This document shows positions 25,171 through 34,103 of a stretch of DNA of 64,000 nucleotides, one piece after another. Both the position numbers and the translations under genes were made by a program. Position 1 is the stretch's first letter. Every line of letters starts with the position of its first letter. The DNA lies in contig NZ_JACBXD010000018.1 of assembly GCF_013870525.1 (NCBI RefSeq), positions 1-64,000 of the forward strand, read 5' to 3'. Under the pieces are notes generated by a model. That model saw nothing but the letters and a program-made list of their open reading frames with translations. It was not told where the DNA came from and did no database searches. Source of the DNA: Amycolatopsis pittospori. GTDB taxonomy: Bacteria > Actinomycetota > Actinomycetes > Mycobacteriales > Pseudonocardiaceae.

Positions 25171-26302
25171 GATAGTGCTCGGGATCCGCGAGGACGCCTC
25201 GGATCACCGATCCGGCGGCGCCGCGCACCGCGGCACCGGTGCCGAGCGGCGAACGCACGATCCGCACGGGCGACCACGCCGTGCTGGGCACGCGGCGTTC
25301 CAGCTCGACGAGGAGCGGCTCACGCAGCCAGGGTTCGAGCCGGGCGTAGGTTCCGCCCAGCACCACGGCGGGGACGTCCATCAGATTGACCACAGTGGAC
25401 AGTCCGACGCCTAGGTGACCCGCCGCGGTGGCGACCGCGGTCAACGCCGCGTCCGTTCCCGATTCCAACGCGGCCACCAGATCGTCCACCGTCTCCGCGC
25501 CGGAAACCCGCAGGATCTCCTCCTGGCCCGCCATTCGTTCGAGGCAGCCGTTCGCGCCGCACGAACACGGCGGGCCGTCCGGTGCCACGGGCAGATGGCC
25601 GATCTCGCCGCCCGCGCCGCGGACGCCTTCGAACAGGGCCCGGTCGAGCACGATCCCCGCGCCGATCCCGATTTCCCCGGATACGTGGACGAAGTCGGGT
25701 AACGCGCTGCCGTGCCAGAGCTCGGCGAGCGCGGCGAAATTGGCTTCGTTGCCGACGGTGAACTCTTCGCCGAGGCGGTCCGCCAGGTCGACGTCGCGCC
25801 AGCCCAGGTTGGGCGCGAGTCGCACGAGGCCGGACTCGACCAGGCCCGGAACCGCGATCCCGACCCCGCAGACGGACACGCCCAGCGCCTCCGCCTCCTG
25901 ACGGGCTTTGCGCAGGAACGCCGATACACGCTGGAAAACACGTGGGGTCCGGTTGTCGGCGTACCGGACTTCCTCGGCACGGACGGCGCCGGTCAGGTCG
26001 ACCAGGCAGGACGCCAGGTAGTCCACGCCGATCTCGATGCCGAGTCCGTGCGGGCCGGTGGGGGAGAGCGACACGACGGTGCCGCGGCGTCCCGGGCCGA
26101 CGCGTTGTTCCGGTTCGCCTTCGGCCACCAGGTCCGCGGCGATCAGTCTATCGACCACGCTCGACACGGTGGCTTTCGTGAGCCCGGTCGTGGCGGAAAG
26201 TCCCGCGCGTGAGGTCCCTGGGCCGTCCGCGATCGCGCCCAGGACGAGGGCGGCGTTGTGCTGTCGCACGGTGTGCTGTCCCGCCGGACGCGTGCCGATC
26301 AT
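25127..26302 (-). CDS. xylR: ROK family repressor of xylose genes (XylR-like)
   Basis: 391 residues. N-terminal MarR-like helix-turn-helix (GTSRAGLSATTGLTKATVSS, about 30-55) followed by a ROK sugar-binding domain with the zinc motif CSCGANGCLE and GIGAGIVLD. The kinase phosphate loop is degenerate (LGIEIGVD), so it is a regulator, not a kinase. Divergent from xylA across 95 bases that hold two inverted 15-bp sites. D-xylose as inducer is inferred from context. Confidence 0.88.
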   Translation of the reverse strand: MIGTRPAGQHTVRQHNAALVLGAIADGPGTSRAGLSATTGLTKATVSSVVDRLIAADLVAEGEPEQRVGPGRRGTVVSLSPTGPHGLGIEIGVDYLASCLVDLTGAVRAEEVRYADNRTPRVFQRVSAFLRKARQEAEALGVSVCGVGIAVPGLVESGLVRLAPNLGWRDVDLADRLGEEFTVGNEANFAALAELWHGSALPDFVHVSGEIGIGAGIVLDRALFEGVRGAGGEIGHLPVAPDGPPCSCGANGCLERMAGQEEILRVSGAETVDDLVAALESGTDAALTAVATAAGHLGVGLSTVVNLMDVPAVVLGGTYARLEPWLREPLLVELERRVPSTAWSPVRIVRSPLGTGAAVRGAAGSVIRGVLADPEHYLTTHWPSDPDARGR

Positions 26303-26317
26303 CGCGCGATTGTATTC

Positions 26318-26380
26318 GTTCGATGCCTGAACGAAAGCCTTGACCCGGCCGGGGCGCGTGGATAAGTTCAGGCATCAAAC
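26318..26380. promoter_or_regulatory. Paired ROK operators and xylA promoter
   Basis: GTTCGATGCCTGAAC (26318-26332) and its near-exact reverse complement GTTCAGGCATCAAAC (26366-26380) are 48 bp apart. A -35 TTGACC (26340-26345) and a possible -10 TAAGTT (26363-26368, 17-base spacer) lie between and over the second site, so XylR bound there would block xylA. Confidence 0.72.
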
Positions 26381-26397
26381 TAATTCGTGGAGGCGTG

Positions 26398-27567
26398 ATG
26401 GCTCAGGCACCGACGCGTGCGGACAAGTTCAGCTTCGGGCTGTGGACCGTGGGCTGGCAGGCGAACGACATGTTCGGTTCGGCCAGCCGGGCCCCACTCG
26501 ACCCGGTCGAGGCCGTGCACCGCCTCTCCGACCTCGGCGCCTGGGGGATCACCTTCCACGATGACGACCTCATCCCGTTCGGCTCGGCCGACGCCGAACG
26601 CGCGCAGGTCCTGAAGCGATTCCAGGGCGCGCTCGCCGAGACCGGCCTCGTCGTCCCGATGGTGACCACGAACCTGTTCAGCCACCCCGTCTTCAAGGAC
26701 GGCGGCCTCACCAGCAACGATCGCGACGTCCGGCGCTACGCCCTGCGGAAGGTGCTGCGGAACCTCGACCTCGCCGCCGAACTCGGCGCGTCGACCTTCG
26801 TGCTCTGGGGTGGCCGCGAAGGCAGCGAGACCGACGCCGCCAAGGACGTCCGCGCGGCGATGGACCGGTACCGCGAGGGCATCGACTTCCTCGCCCAGTA
26901 CGTGATCGACCAGGGCTACGGCCTCCGGCTCGCCCTCGAACCGAAGCCGAACGAGCCGCGCGGCGACATCCTGCTGCCGACCGTCGGCCACGCGCTCGCG
27001 TTCATCTCGACACTGCAGAACCACGAGATCGTCGGCGTGAACCCGGAGGTCGGCCACGAGCAGATGGCCGGGCTCAACATCGTCCACGGCATCGGCCAGG
27101 CGCTGTGGCAGGGCAAACTGTTCCACATCGACCTCAACGGCCAGCGCGGTCCGCGGTTCGACCAGGACCTCGTGTTCGGCCACGGCGACGTGCTGTCGTC
27201 GTTCTTCCTCGTCGACCTGCTGGAGCACGGCGGCTACGACGGGCCGCGCCACTTCGACTACAAGCCCCTGCGCACGGAGAACATGGACGGCGTCTGGGCC
27301 AGCGCCGAGGCCAATATGGCCAGCTACCTGCTGTTCGCCGAACGCGCCCGCGCTTTCCGTGCCGACCCCGAGGTACAGGCCGCGCTGGAAGCCGCCCTCG
27401 TCCCGGAGCTGGCGACGCCGACGCTGAACGAGGGCGAAACCGCCGCCGACCTGCTGGCCGACCGGTCGGCGTTCGAGGACTTCGACCCGGACAAGGCGGC
27501 GGAACGCGGTTACGGCTTCGTCCGCCTGTCGCAGCTCGCCCTCGAACACCTCGCGGGGGCGCGCTGA
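26398..27567 (+). CDS. xylA: Xylose isomerase
   Basis: 389 residues, the length of class I (actinomycete) xylose isomerases. It converts D-xylose to D-xylulose with two divalent metals in a TIM barrel. Signatures: [11 protein letters not shown] (catalytic His), FVLWGGREG, and [11 protein letters not shown] (metal ligands), then HIDLNGQRG near the end. ATG 26398 is chosen because GGAGG precedes it; a GTG at 26395 is too close. No xylulokinase gene follows, so xylB must be elsewhere. Confidence 0.97.
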   Translation: MAQAPTRADKFSFGLWTVGWQANDMFGSASRAPLDPVEAVHRLSDLGAWGITFHDDDLIPFGSADAERAQVLKRFQGALAETGLVVPMVTTNLFSHPVFKDGGLTSNDRDVRRYALRKVLRNLDLAAELGASTFVLWGGREGSETDAAKDVRAAMDRYREGIDFLAQYVIDQGYGLRLALEPKPNEPRGDILLPTVGHALAFISTLQNHEIVGVNPEVGHEQMAGLNIVHGIGQALWQGKLFHIDLNGQRGPRFDQDLVFGHGDVLSSFFLVDLLEHGGYDGPRHFDYKPLRTENMDGVWASAEANMASYLLFAERARAFRADPEVQAALEAALVPELATPTLNEGETAADLLADRSAFEDFDPDKAAERGYGFVRLSQLALEHLAGAR

Positions 27568-27568
27568 C

Positions 27569-28594
27569 TCAGAACTTGTCGACGTCGATGATCGCCTTCG
27601 CGAAGTCTTCCGGTGCTTCCTGCGGCACGTTGTGCCCGATCCCGTTCAGGACGCGGTGCTCGTACTTGCCGGAGAACTTCGACCGGTAGGCCTTGCCGTC
27701 GGTGTTGACACCGTCGAAGTCGCTGCCGATCGTGATGGTGGGCACCGAAACCGCGGGTCCCTGCGCGAGTTTCTGTTCCAGGGCTTCGAGTTTCGGGTCA
27801 CCGTCGGCGAGGCTGAGCCGCCAGCGGTAGTTGTGGATCACGATGGCCACGTGGTCCGGGTTGTCGAAGCAGGTGGCCGAACGGTCGTAGGTCGCGTCGT
27901 CGAAGGACCAATTCGGCGACGCGATCTTCCAGATCAGCTTGTTGAAGTCGTGGCGGTTCTTCTCGTAGCCGAGAATGCCGCGGTCGGTGGCGAAGTAGTA
28001 CTGGTACCACCAACCGAGTTCGGCGGCGGGCGGCAGCGGCTGCTTGTTCGTCTCCCGGTTGGTCACGAGGTAGCCGCTCACCGAAACCAAGGCCTTGCAG
28101 CGTTCGGGCCAGAGCGCGGCGATGATCACGGCCGTGCGCGCGCCCCAGTCGAAGCCGCCGAACACGGCCTTGTCGATCTTCAGGGCGTCCAGTAGCGCGA
28201 CGATGTCGGCCGCGATCGCGGACTGCTGGCCGTTGCGGAAGGTGTCCTTCGACAGGAACCGCGTCGGCCCGTAGCCCCGCAGGAACGGCACGATCACCCG
28301 GTACCCGGCCGCGACCAGGCGCGGGGTGACGTCGACATAGCTGTGGATGTCGTAGGGCCAGCCGTGCAGGAGTACGACGACGGGCCCGCCGGCCGGGCCC
28401 GCCTCGGCATACCCGATGCTCAGCTCACCGGCGTCGATCTGCTTCAGCGGGCCGAACGAGATGTTCCCGCCGGTCGTCGCAGGTGTCGCGGTCGCCGCCG
28501 CCGGTGCGGCCGCGGGCTGGGACGAGCAGCCCGCCAGCGTGGCGCCCGCCCCTGCGGCGATGACGGCCTGCGCGAACCTTCTCCTGGTGAGCAT
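27569..28594 (-). CDS. Alpha/beta-hydrolase lipoprotein, epoxide hydrolase/haloalkane dehalogenase type
   Basis: 341 residues. The N-terminus combines a twin-arginine motif (TRRRFAQAV) with a lipobox (LAGC), so it is probably Tat-exported and lipid-anchored. Fold motifs: HGWP oxyanion loop, nucleophile Asp in GGFDWGAR, late acid around SDFDG and His in GIGHNVPQE. An Asp nucleophile fits epoxide hydrolase or dehalogenase, not esterase. It converges with xylA with one base between stops. Confidence 0.83.
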   Translation of the reverse strand: MLTRRRFAQAVIAAGAGATLAGCSSQPAAAPAAATATPATTGGNISFGPLKQIDAGELSIGYAEAGPAGGPVVVLLHGWPYDIHSYVDVTPRLVAAGYRVIVPFLRGYGPTRFLSKDTFRNGQQSAIAADIVALLDALKIDKAVFGGFDWGARTAVIIAALWPERCKALVSVSGYLVTNRETNKQPLPPAAELGWWYQYYFATDRGILGYEKNRHDFNKLIWKIASPNWSFDDATYDRSATCFDNPDHVAIVIHNYRWRLSLADGDPKLEALEQKLAQGPAVSVPTITIGSDFDGVNTDGKAYRSKFSGKYEHRVLNGIGHNVPQEAPEDFAKAIIDVDKF

Positions 28595-28694
28595 CCTGAT
28601 TCCTCCCGCGAAACGCCTGGTACGGGACGAAGTTAGGGGCTTGACGAAGAGCGCGGCGACCGTCGGACGACGTCATCTGTGTAAGTCGCCCGGG

Positions 28695-29450
28695 CTAGGC
28701 GACTTCCGGTTGGAGGTCGAGGAACGCCGCTTCGAGCCGCCGGATCCGTGCCCAGAACTCGGCTTCCCGGCCGGGCTCGAGGACGCCGAGATGCCCGCCG
28801 GGGACGACGCGGCCGACGAACGGACCGGAGGTCCACACCCGCCACCCGCCGGTGGCGTCGTCGCCCGAGGCGAACGCCGGGTCGTCGGTGCCGCGGATCG
28901 CCGCGATCGGGCACGCGAGACGCGACCGCACGGGCCCGCGATAGGTGTTCAGCAACTGGAGATCGCCGAGCAGGAGGTCCAGCGCGTACTCCCAGCTTTC
29001 GGGGGAGTCGCGGTAGCCGGCGACCGGGGTGAGACCGGTGCGGCCGAACACCCGCCCCATGGCCGACGCGCTCGCTTTGGCGTTCTTGTCCGGCGAGCGT
29101 CGTTGCGGCGCGCACGCGTCCACCACGATCAGGGCGGCAGGGGCGACGCCGAGCCGCTGCGCCGTTTCGAGCGCGACGAAGGCGCCCATTCCGAAGCCGA
29201 TCGCCACGGTCCTGGAGAACCAGTCCCGTTTCGTTTCGCCGGCGAGGTGTGTGGCCAGGTCTTCGACGGTCTTCGCGGGAGACTCCACGAGCCGTTCCCC
29301 GTGTCCTGGGTATTCGACGCCCCAGACGTCCGCCCCGGCCGCGTCGGCGAGCGGATCGAAGGTCCGCATCGTGCCTCCGGCAGGCGGAAACAGCAGGTAA
29401 CCGGGCCCGCGTCTGTCCGAAGTGGACAGTAAGGTGAGCGCAGCCGTCAT
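28695..29450 (-). CDS. Type II thioesterase-like protein lacking the nucleophilic Ser
   Basis: 251 residues with the TEII layout: LLFPPAGGTMRTFDPLA at the start, VEYPGHGERL, and the late GGHLGVLEPG with the His. The nucleophile elbow, normally GHSMG, reads GFGMG: Gly87 replaces the catalytic Ser and Phe replaces His (codons checked at 29187-29201). It is therefore inactive as a classical thioesterase or uses another chemistry. No polyketide or peptide synthase gene is near. Divergent from a zinc-ribbon gene. Confidence 0.78.
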   Translation of the reverse strand: MTAALTLLSTSDRRGPGYLLFPPAGGTMRTFDPLADAAGADVWGVEYPGHGERLVESPAKTVEDLATHLAGETKRDWFSRTVAIGFGMGAFVALETAQRLGVAPAALIVVDACAPQRRSPDKNAKASASAMGRVFGRTGLTPVAGYRDSPESWEYALDLLLGDLQLLNTYRGPVRSRLACPIAAIRGTDDPAFASGDDATGGWRVWTSGPFVGRVVPGGHLGVLEPGREAEFWARIRRLEAAFLDLQPEVA

Positions 29451-29609
29451 GATCCGAAAGATACGCGCGGTTAACCCGAACGGGGTAACGGTTTGGGATG
29501 ATCAAGATCAAATCACCCAGCCGGGGGAGGTTCGCCCGAAAGGTCACCCGCCATGTCGTATCCGGCGCACCTCGTTCGACGTCCTGATAAGAGCCGGAAG
29601 GAGAAAGCG

Positions 29610-29987
29610 ATGAACACCACGACACTGGCCTCGACCACGCGGCTGAACCCGGTGAGCCGCACCCTGCCGGTTCTGCTGACGATGGAGGACGACGCCGAAG
29701 ACGTCGGCCGCCTGGCGCCGGACGACCGCCTGACCTGTCACGTGCACGGACGCTGGATCCACCAGTGCGTGGCGTCCCCGACGCACGTCAACCCGGTCAC
29801 CCGGCACCGCTGGTGCCGCCCGTGCGGTACGGCGCTGACCGTCTCCGTCGACGAACTGTCCGGTGACGTCACGATGTACTGCCCTCGGTGCGGTCACGGC
29901 GAAAGCGCCGCCTCGGCACGGCTGATCACCGCCTGCCGGGCGAGCCTGGCCGCCGCGCGCGCCCGGAAGGTCTTCGAGGCGGCCTAG
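29610..29987 (+). CDS. Small zinc-ribbon-like protein, copy 1
   Basis: 125 residues from ATG 29610 with GGAAGGA upstream. Cys/His pattern: C43-x-V-H46, H51-Q-C53, HRWC69-x2-C72, C90-x2-C93-G, and a late ACRASL. It looks like one or two zinc knuckles. A paralogue with the same pattern is encoded at 54064-54543. Cytosolic; no family recognised. Nothing in its neighbours tells its job. Confidence 0.72.
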   Translation: MNTTTLASTTRLNPVSRTLPVLLTMEDDAEDVGRLAPDDRLTCHVHGRWIHQCVASPTHVNPVTRHRWCRPCGTALTVSVDELSGDVTMYCPRCGHGESAASARLITACRASLAAARARKVFEAA

Positions 29988-29994
29988 GCTCGGA

Positions 29995-30687
29995 CTATTT
30001 GTTCCGCCAGGTCACGGCGCGTGAATCGGCGCTTTCGTACGGCTGGGTGGTGTACGCCAGCGAGGTGATCGGGTCGGACGCGACGCCGAAGTGCAGGCGG
30101 CAGGCCTCGAACACTGCTCCCTTGGCCGAGAAGTCCTTCGGCGCGAAGTTCTGGTCTTCGCAGCCAGTGACGTCGCTGTCGCCCATACCGAGGAGGGAAC
30201 CCGGCCAGCCGCCGCTCTTGGTCTTGGCGGTCAGGATCGGCGCGGTCACTTCGGCGAGATTGGTGCCGTCGATATTCGTCAGCTTCTCACGGACGAAGAA
30301 GAAATTCTTGCCGCGCAGCTTTGCCTTGTCCTCGTCCTTGAGAGGCAGGCCATCGATGTCGGCATCGGGTGCCTTGACCGATTCCACGGTGACGGTCAGC
30401 CCGACGACGCCCTTGGCGTAGCGGCTGTAGAACGGGATGATCGCCTGCTCGCCGAACTTCAGCTTCGTACCCGGCTTGACCGTCTGGTCGGTGACCTCCA
30501 GCGTCGGAGTGGTGGTCAGGTACGGCATTTCGGTGCTCGTCGGCGCGGTCGACGACGGCGCCTCGCCGGACGTCGTGCTCCCCGCGGCCTTGACCTGGCC
30601 GGACGTGTCGGGTGTCGTGCACCCTGCCAGCGCGGCGCCGATCATGACGGCGAAAACGGCATGACGAACTCTCGGACGTGTGGGCAC
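29995..30687 (-). CDS. Lipoprotein, unknown function
   Basis: 230 residues from a GTG. Lipobox LAGC at about residue 23, then a Ser/Thr-rich linker and a soluble beta-rich domain with KFGEQAIIPFYSRYAKGVVG and two Cys (GCEDQNF, EACRLHF) that may form a disulfide. This is a common actinobacterial surface-lipoprotein layout (DUF4352-like telokin fold is possible). Convergent with the zinc-ribbon gene, 7 bases apart. Confidence 0.72.
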   Translation of the reverse strand: MPTRPRVRHAVFAVMIGAALAGCTTPDTSGQVKAAGSTTSGEAPSSTAPTSTEMPYLTTTPTLEVTDQTVKPGTKLKFGEQAIIPFYSRYAKGVVGLTVTVESVKAPDADIDGLPLKDEDKAKLRGKNFFFVREKLTNIDGTNLAEVTAPILTAKTKSGGWPGSLLGMGDSDVTGCEDQNFAPKDFSAKGAVFEACRLHFGVASDPITSLAYTTQPYESADSRAVTWRNK

Positions 30688-30784
30688 GACCGATCTCCCC
30701 TCGAGATGTGAACGCGTGGATTTCCCCCGTTGATCACTCTAGACAACGAGCGTTCACCCGATCGGCGGAGGTAGGTTGCGGGAC

Positions 30785-31639
30785 ATGACCCAGGTTTCGA
30801 CGCCTGCCGAGGCGGCCACGAGTTTCACCGGACGAGCCGTCGCCGAGCAACGCGGGCTGTCGGACACCGTGACCGAAGTCGTCCTGGACAGCGGGGACAC
30901 CGTCGTCGTCAAACGGGGGCATACCCGGAACGCGGCGGCCGCGGAAGCGGCGGGACTGCGCTGGCTGGCCGAGGCAGGCGCGGTGCGGGTTCCCGAGGTC
31001 CGCGGTAACGACGGTGACTGGCTGGTCACCGAACTGGTCGGTGGTGGACGTCCGACGCATCACGCGGCGGAACGTCTGGGCCGGGGACTGGCGGCGTTGC
31101 ACGCTTCAGGGGCGCCCGCGTTCGGCGCGGCGCCGCCCGACGGTCCTGCCGAAGCGTGGATCGGCCTCGCCCCGATGGAGAACGCGACGGGGGAGGACTG
31201 GCCGCGGTGGTATGCCGAGTACCGGGTCGTGCCCTACGTCCGCCGTGCCGTCGACGAAGGCACTCTGGACGCCGAGGAGGCCGCCGTCATCGAGAAGGCC
31301 TGTGCGCGGCTTCCGGAAGTTGCCGGGCCGGCGGAACCCCCGGCGCGCCTGCACGGCGATCTGTGGAACGGCAACGTGTTGTGGGGTGCCGTCGACGCGT
31401 GGCTGATCGACCCGGCCGCGCACGGCGGTCATCGGGAGACCGACCTGGCCATGCTGCAGTTGTTCGGCTGCCCGCTGCACGATCGCGTGCTGGCCGCCTA
31501 CCAGGAGGTCACGCCGCTCGCCGACGGCTGGGCCGAGCGGACCGGGGCGCACCAGCTGTTCCCGCTCCTCGTCCACACCGTCCTTTTCGGACGGACCTAC
31601 GCCGGACAGGCGGTGGCCGCCGCGAGGGCGGTCGGCTAG
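30785..31639 (+). CDS. Fructosamine-kinase-like phosphotransferase
   Basis: 284 residues from ATG 30785; a TTG at 30776 with a closer GGAGG is possible. An aminoglycoside-phosphotransferase/fructosamine kinase fold: ATP-lysine in VVVKRGH, Brenner-type motif HGDLWNGNVLW with catalytic Asp, then IDPAAHGGHRETD in place of the DFG-like metal site, which is diagnostic of the fructosamine kinase family. It would phosphorylate ketoamine adducts for protein deglycation or similar sugars. Stands alone before a repeat array. Confidence 0.87.
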   Translation: MTQVSTPAEAATSFTGRAVAEQRGLSDTVTEVVLDSGDTVVVKRGHTRNAAAAEAAGLRWLAEAGAVRVPEVRGNDGDWLVTELVGGGRPTHHAAERLGRGLAALHASGAPAFGAAPPDGPAEAWIGLAPMENATGEDWPRWYAEYRVVPYVRRAVDEGTLDAEEAAVIEKACARLPEVAGPAEPPARLHGDLWNGNVLWGAVDAWLIDPAAHGGHRETDLAMLQLFGCPLHDRVLAAYQEVTPLADGWAERTGAHQLFPLLVHTVLFGRTYAGQAVAAARAVG

Positions 31640-31642
31640 GCC

Positions 31643-31838
31643 GTGCCGTCCACCTGATCACGCGTGCCGTCCCTCTGGTCACGCGCGCCGTCCACCTGAT
31701 CACGGGTGCGCGCAAGACTTATCGGGTCGGGCTCGGGACATAGGGGTGGGCGGTGTGCGTCGAAGGACGGCACGTGTGATCAGGCGGACGGCACGTGTGA
31801 TCAGGCGGACGGCACGCGTGATCAGACGGACGGCACAC
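31643..31838. repeat. Inverted array of 21-bp units, family A (three forward, three reversed)
   Basis: Forward units at 31643, 31664 and 31685 (GTGCCGTCCACCTGATCAC-like) and reversed units at 31776, 31797 and 31818 (GTGATCAGGCGGACGGCAC-like) flank 70 bases of unique sequence. Same architecture as 8364-8571, again between convergent genes. Confidence 0.88.
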
Positions 31839-31843
31839 GTGTT

Positions 31844-32521
31844 TTAGCGCGCGACACGGTCTAGCCATTCGGCGAGCAGCGCGTGCTCGGCCGGGGTCAG
31901 CGCGTCCACCGGGTCCTTTTCCAGTGCGGCTTTGAGTGCGACCGCGCGGCTGGGGATGTCCGAAGCGCCGTCATCGGCGGAATCGGTGGTGATCGTCCCG
32001 ATGACGTGCTCGCGGGCGGCGCTGATCAGGTCGAGGTCGCGTTGCTCGGGCGGGCTCGCGATGAGCGAGAGGATCACGCCCATCCCGGTCGCGTGCACCA
32101 GTTGCGCCGCTCGTTCCACCGGCACGCGCAGGCGGCCCGCCGCGGCGATGCGTTCGACGATGCGGCGGAGCATCCCGTCCGCCTCCTTGCGGGCTTCACG
32201 GACGCGAGGCTCGCCGTACATGAGCAGGTAGAACGCCGGCTGGGACAGCCCGAAGTCGAGGTGCAGATCCCAGCCGCGCCGCAGATCCTCGACCGGGTCG
32301 TCGCTTTCCCCGAGCGCGTGCTTCCCGGCGAGATAGCTCTCGAAACCGTAGGCCGCGACGGCGTCGAGCAGACCGTCCTTGTCTCCGAAGAGGCGGTAGA
32401 GGGTCGGAGCCTGGACGCCCGCGGCCGCGCTGACCGCTCGTGTCGAGAGCGCGTCGCGTCCGCCCTCCACCAGCAGATCGGCGGCCGCGCGGACCAGCCG
32501 GTCCTTCGTCGTCAACGTCAC
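31844..32521 (-). CDS. TetR family transcriptional regulator
   Basis: 225 residues from a GTG. Helix-turn-helix at about 8-55 (LSTRAVSAAAGVQAPTLYRLFGDKDGLLDAV). The ligand domain is TetR_C_33-like with LSQPAFYLLMYGEP. Divergent from an SDR gene, its likely target; a short inverted repeat ACCT-N3-AGGT lies at 32536-32546 in the gap. Confidence 0.88.
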   Translation of the reverse strand: MTLTTKDRLVRAAADLLVEGGRDALSTRAVSAAAGVQAPTLYRLFGDKDGLLDAVAAYGFESYLAGKHALGESDDPVEDLRRGWDLHLDFGLSQPAFYLLMYGEPRVREARKEADGMLRRIVERIAAAGRLRVPVERAAQLVHATGMGVILSLIASPPEQRDLDLISAAREHVIGTITTDSADDGASDIPSRAVALKAALEKDPVDALTPAEHALLAEWLDRVAR

Positions 32522-32613
32522 GGATCGACGATAACACCTTCTAGGTAGCGCTGGTTCGATATCGCTGATACGGTTTTTATGTTAGCGACGGAAACACCTG
32601 ATGGGAGTGCACC

Positions 32614-33339
32614 ATGACACGCGTTGCGATCGTTACCGGCGGTTCGCGGGGTATCGGCCGGGAGAGTGCCGAACGACTGGCGTCCGACGGCTTCGCGGTC
32701 GTCGTCGTGTACGGCGGCAACAAGGACGAGGCGCAGGCCGCGGTCGACACGATCACCGCGAAGGGCGGTCAGGCGATCGCCGCCCAAGCCGACGTCGCCG
32801 ACGAAAACGCCGTGGCGACCGTTTTCGACACGGCGGAGAAGACCTTCGGCGGCGTCGACGTCGTGGTCCACGCGGCCGGGACGATGTATCTCGCGCCGGT
32901 GGCCGAACTGGACCTCGACCGGCTCGACCGCCTGCACCGCACCAACATCCGCGGCACCTTCGTGGTCGACCAGCAGGCCGCCCGCCGGGTCCGCGACGGC
33001 GGCGCGATCATCAACTTCTCCACCTCGGTGCTCGGGCTGGCGTTGCCGGGGTATGCCGCCTACGCCGCTACCAAGGGCGCGGTGGAGGCGATCACGCTGG
33101 TGCTGGCCCGCGAACTGCGCGGCCGCGACATCACCGTGAACGCGGTCGCCCCCGGTCCGACGGCGACGGCGTTGTTCCTCGACGGCAAGGACGAGAAGAC
33201 CATCGCGGGCATGGCCGCCCAGCCGCCGCTCGAACGCCTCGGGACCCCGGGCGACATCGCCGAGGTCGTCTCGTTCCTGGCCGGCCCGGCCCGCTGGGTC
33301 AACGGCCAGGTCCTCCGCGCCAACGGCGGAATCGTCTGA
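32614..33339 (+). CDS. Short-chain dehydrogenase/reductase
   Basis: 241 residues, a classical SDR. Cofactor motif TGGSRGIG (10-17), NNAG equivalent reads HAAGTM, and the catalytic Ser/Tyr/Lys are in STSVLG and YAAYAATKGA. The GG-N-KDEA region after strand 2 suggests NADPH-type use. It is controlled, in all likelihood, by the divergent TetR. Substrate unknown. Confidence 0.92.
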   Translation: MTRVAIVTGGSRGIGRESAERLASDGFAVVVVYGGNKDEAQAAVDTITAKGGQAIAAQADVADENAVATVFDTAEKTFGGVDVVVHAAGTMYLAPVAELDLDRLDRLHRTNIRGTFVVDQQAARRVRDGGAIINFSTSVLGLALPGYAAYAATKGAVEAITLVLARELRGRDITVNAVAPGPTATALFLDGKDEKTIAGMAAQPPLERLGTPGDIAEVVSFLAGPARWVNGQVLRANGGIV

Positions 33340-33386
33340 GTTTCGCCGACGGCGGCCATCCGGCCGGTCGTGCCAGTATCGATCAC

Positions 33387-34103
33387 ATGACTTCGGTTCC
33401 CGTAAACGCCTACGACGGTTTCGCGGAGGCCTACACGGCCGAGAACGAGACCAGCCTCAACAACGCCTACTACGAGCGTCCCGCGACCCTGGCGCTCGCC
33501 GGGGACGTGGCGGGCAGGCGGATCCTCGACGCCGGCTGCGGATCGGGCCCGCTCTTCGCGGCCTTGCGTGACCAAGGCGCCGTCGTGAGCGGCATCGACG
33601 CCAGCGCGGGGATGCTGGAGCACGCCAAGCGGCGGCTCGGCGCCGACGCGGACCTGCGGGTCGCCGACCTCGCCGACCCGCTGCCGTTCCCCGACGACAC
33701 GTTCGACGACGTCATCGCGTCCCTGGTGCTGCACTATCTCCAGGACTGGGGGCCGACGCTCGCCGAGATGCGTCGCGTGCTGAAGACCGGCGGCAGGCTC
33801 ATCGCCTCGGTCAACCACCCCACGGCCGACTACTGCATCGAGCGGATGGCCGGGCGCAGGCCCGACTACTTCGAGATCTACAACGCGACCTTCGAGTTCG
33901 AACTGCGTGGGCAGACCGCCAGGATGAGCTTCTGGAACCGGCCGCTGCACGCGATGACCGACGCGTTCACGGCGGCCGGCTTCCGGATCTCCGCCATCGG
34001 CGAACCCCAGCCCGTGCCGGCCGCCCGTGAACTGTTCCCCGAGGACTTCCCCTTGCTCGCGACCGCTCCGAGCTTCCTGTTCTTCGTCCTCGAAGCCGCC
34101 TGA
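33387..34103 (+). CDS. Class I SAM-dependent methyltransferase
   Basis: 238 residues from ATG 33387. SAM motif I LDAGCGSGP, motif II GIDASAGMLEHA, then FDDVIASLVLHYL and LAEMRRVLKTGG (Methyltransf_11/25). Small-molecule or quinone methyltransferase; substrate unknown. It follows the SDR by 47 bases and may share its transcript. Confidence 0.9.
   Translation: MTSVPVNAYDGFAEAYTAENETSLNNAYYERPATLALAGDVAGRRILDAGCGSGPLFAALRDQGAVVSGIDASAGMLEHAKRRLGADADLRVADLADPLPFPDDTFDDVIASLVLHYLQDWGPTLAEMRRVLKTGGRLIASVNHPTADYCIERMAGRRPDYFEIYNATFEFELRGQTARMSFWNRPLHAMTDAFTAAGFRISAIGEPQPVPAARELFPEDFPLLATAPSFLFFVLEAA

Noticed and set aside
25127-26302. Sugar kinase of the ROK family
   Set aside because: It has a helix-turn-helix and a degenerate phosphate-binding motif, so it is a regulator.
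32601-34103. One long plus-strand ORF spanning SDR and methyltransferase
   Set aside because: Its first part is a shadow of the SDR gene in another frame; only the part from 33387 is protein-like.
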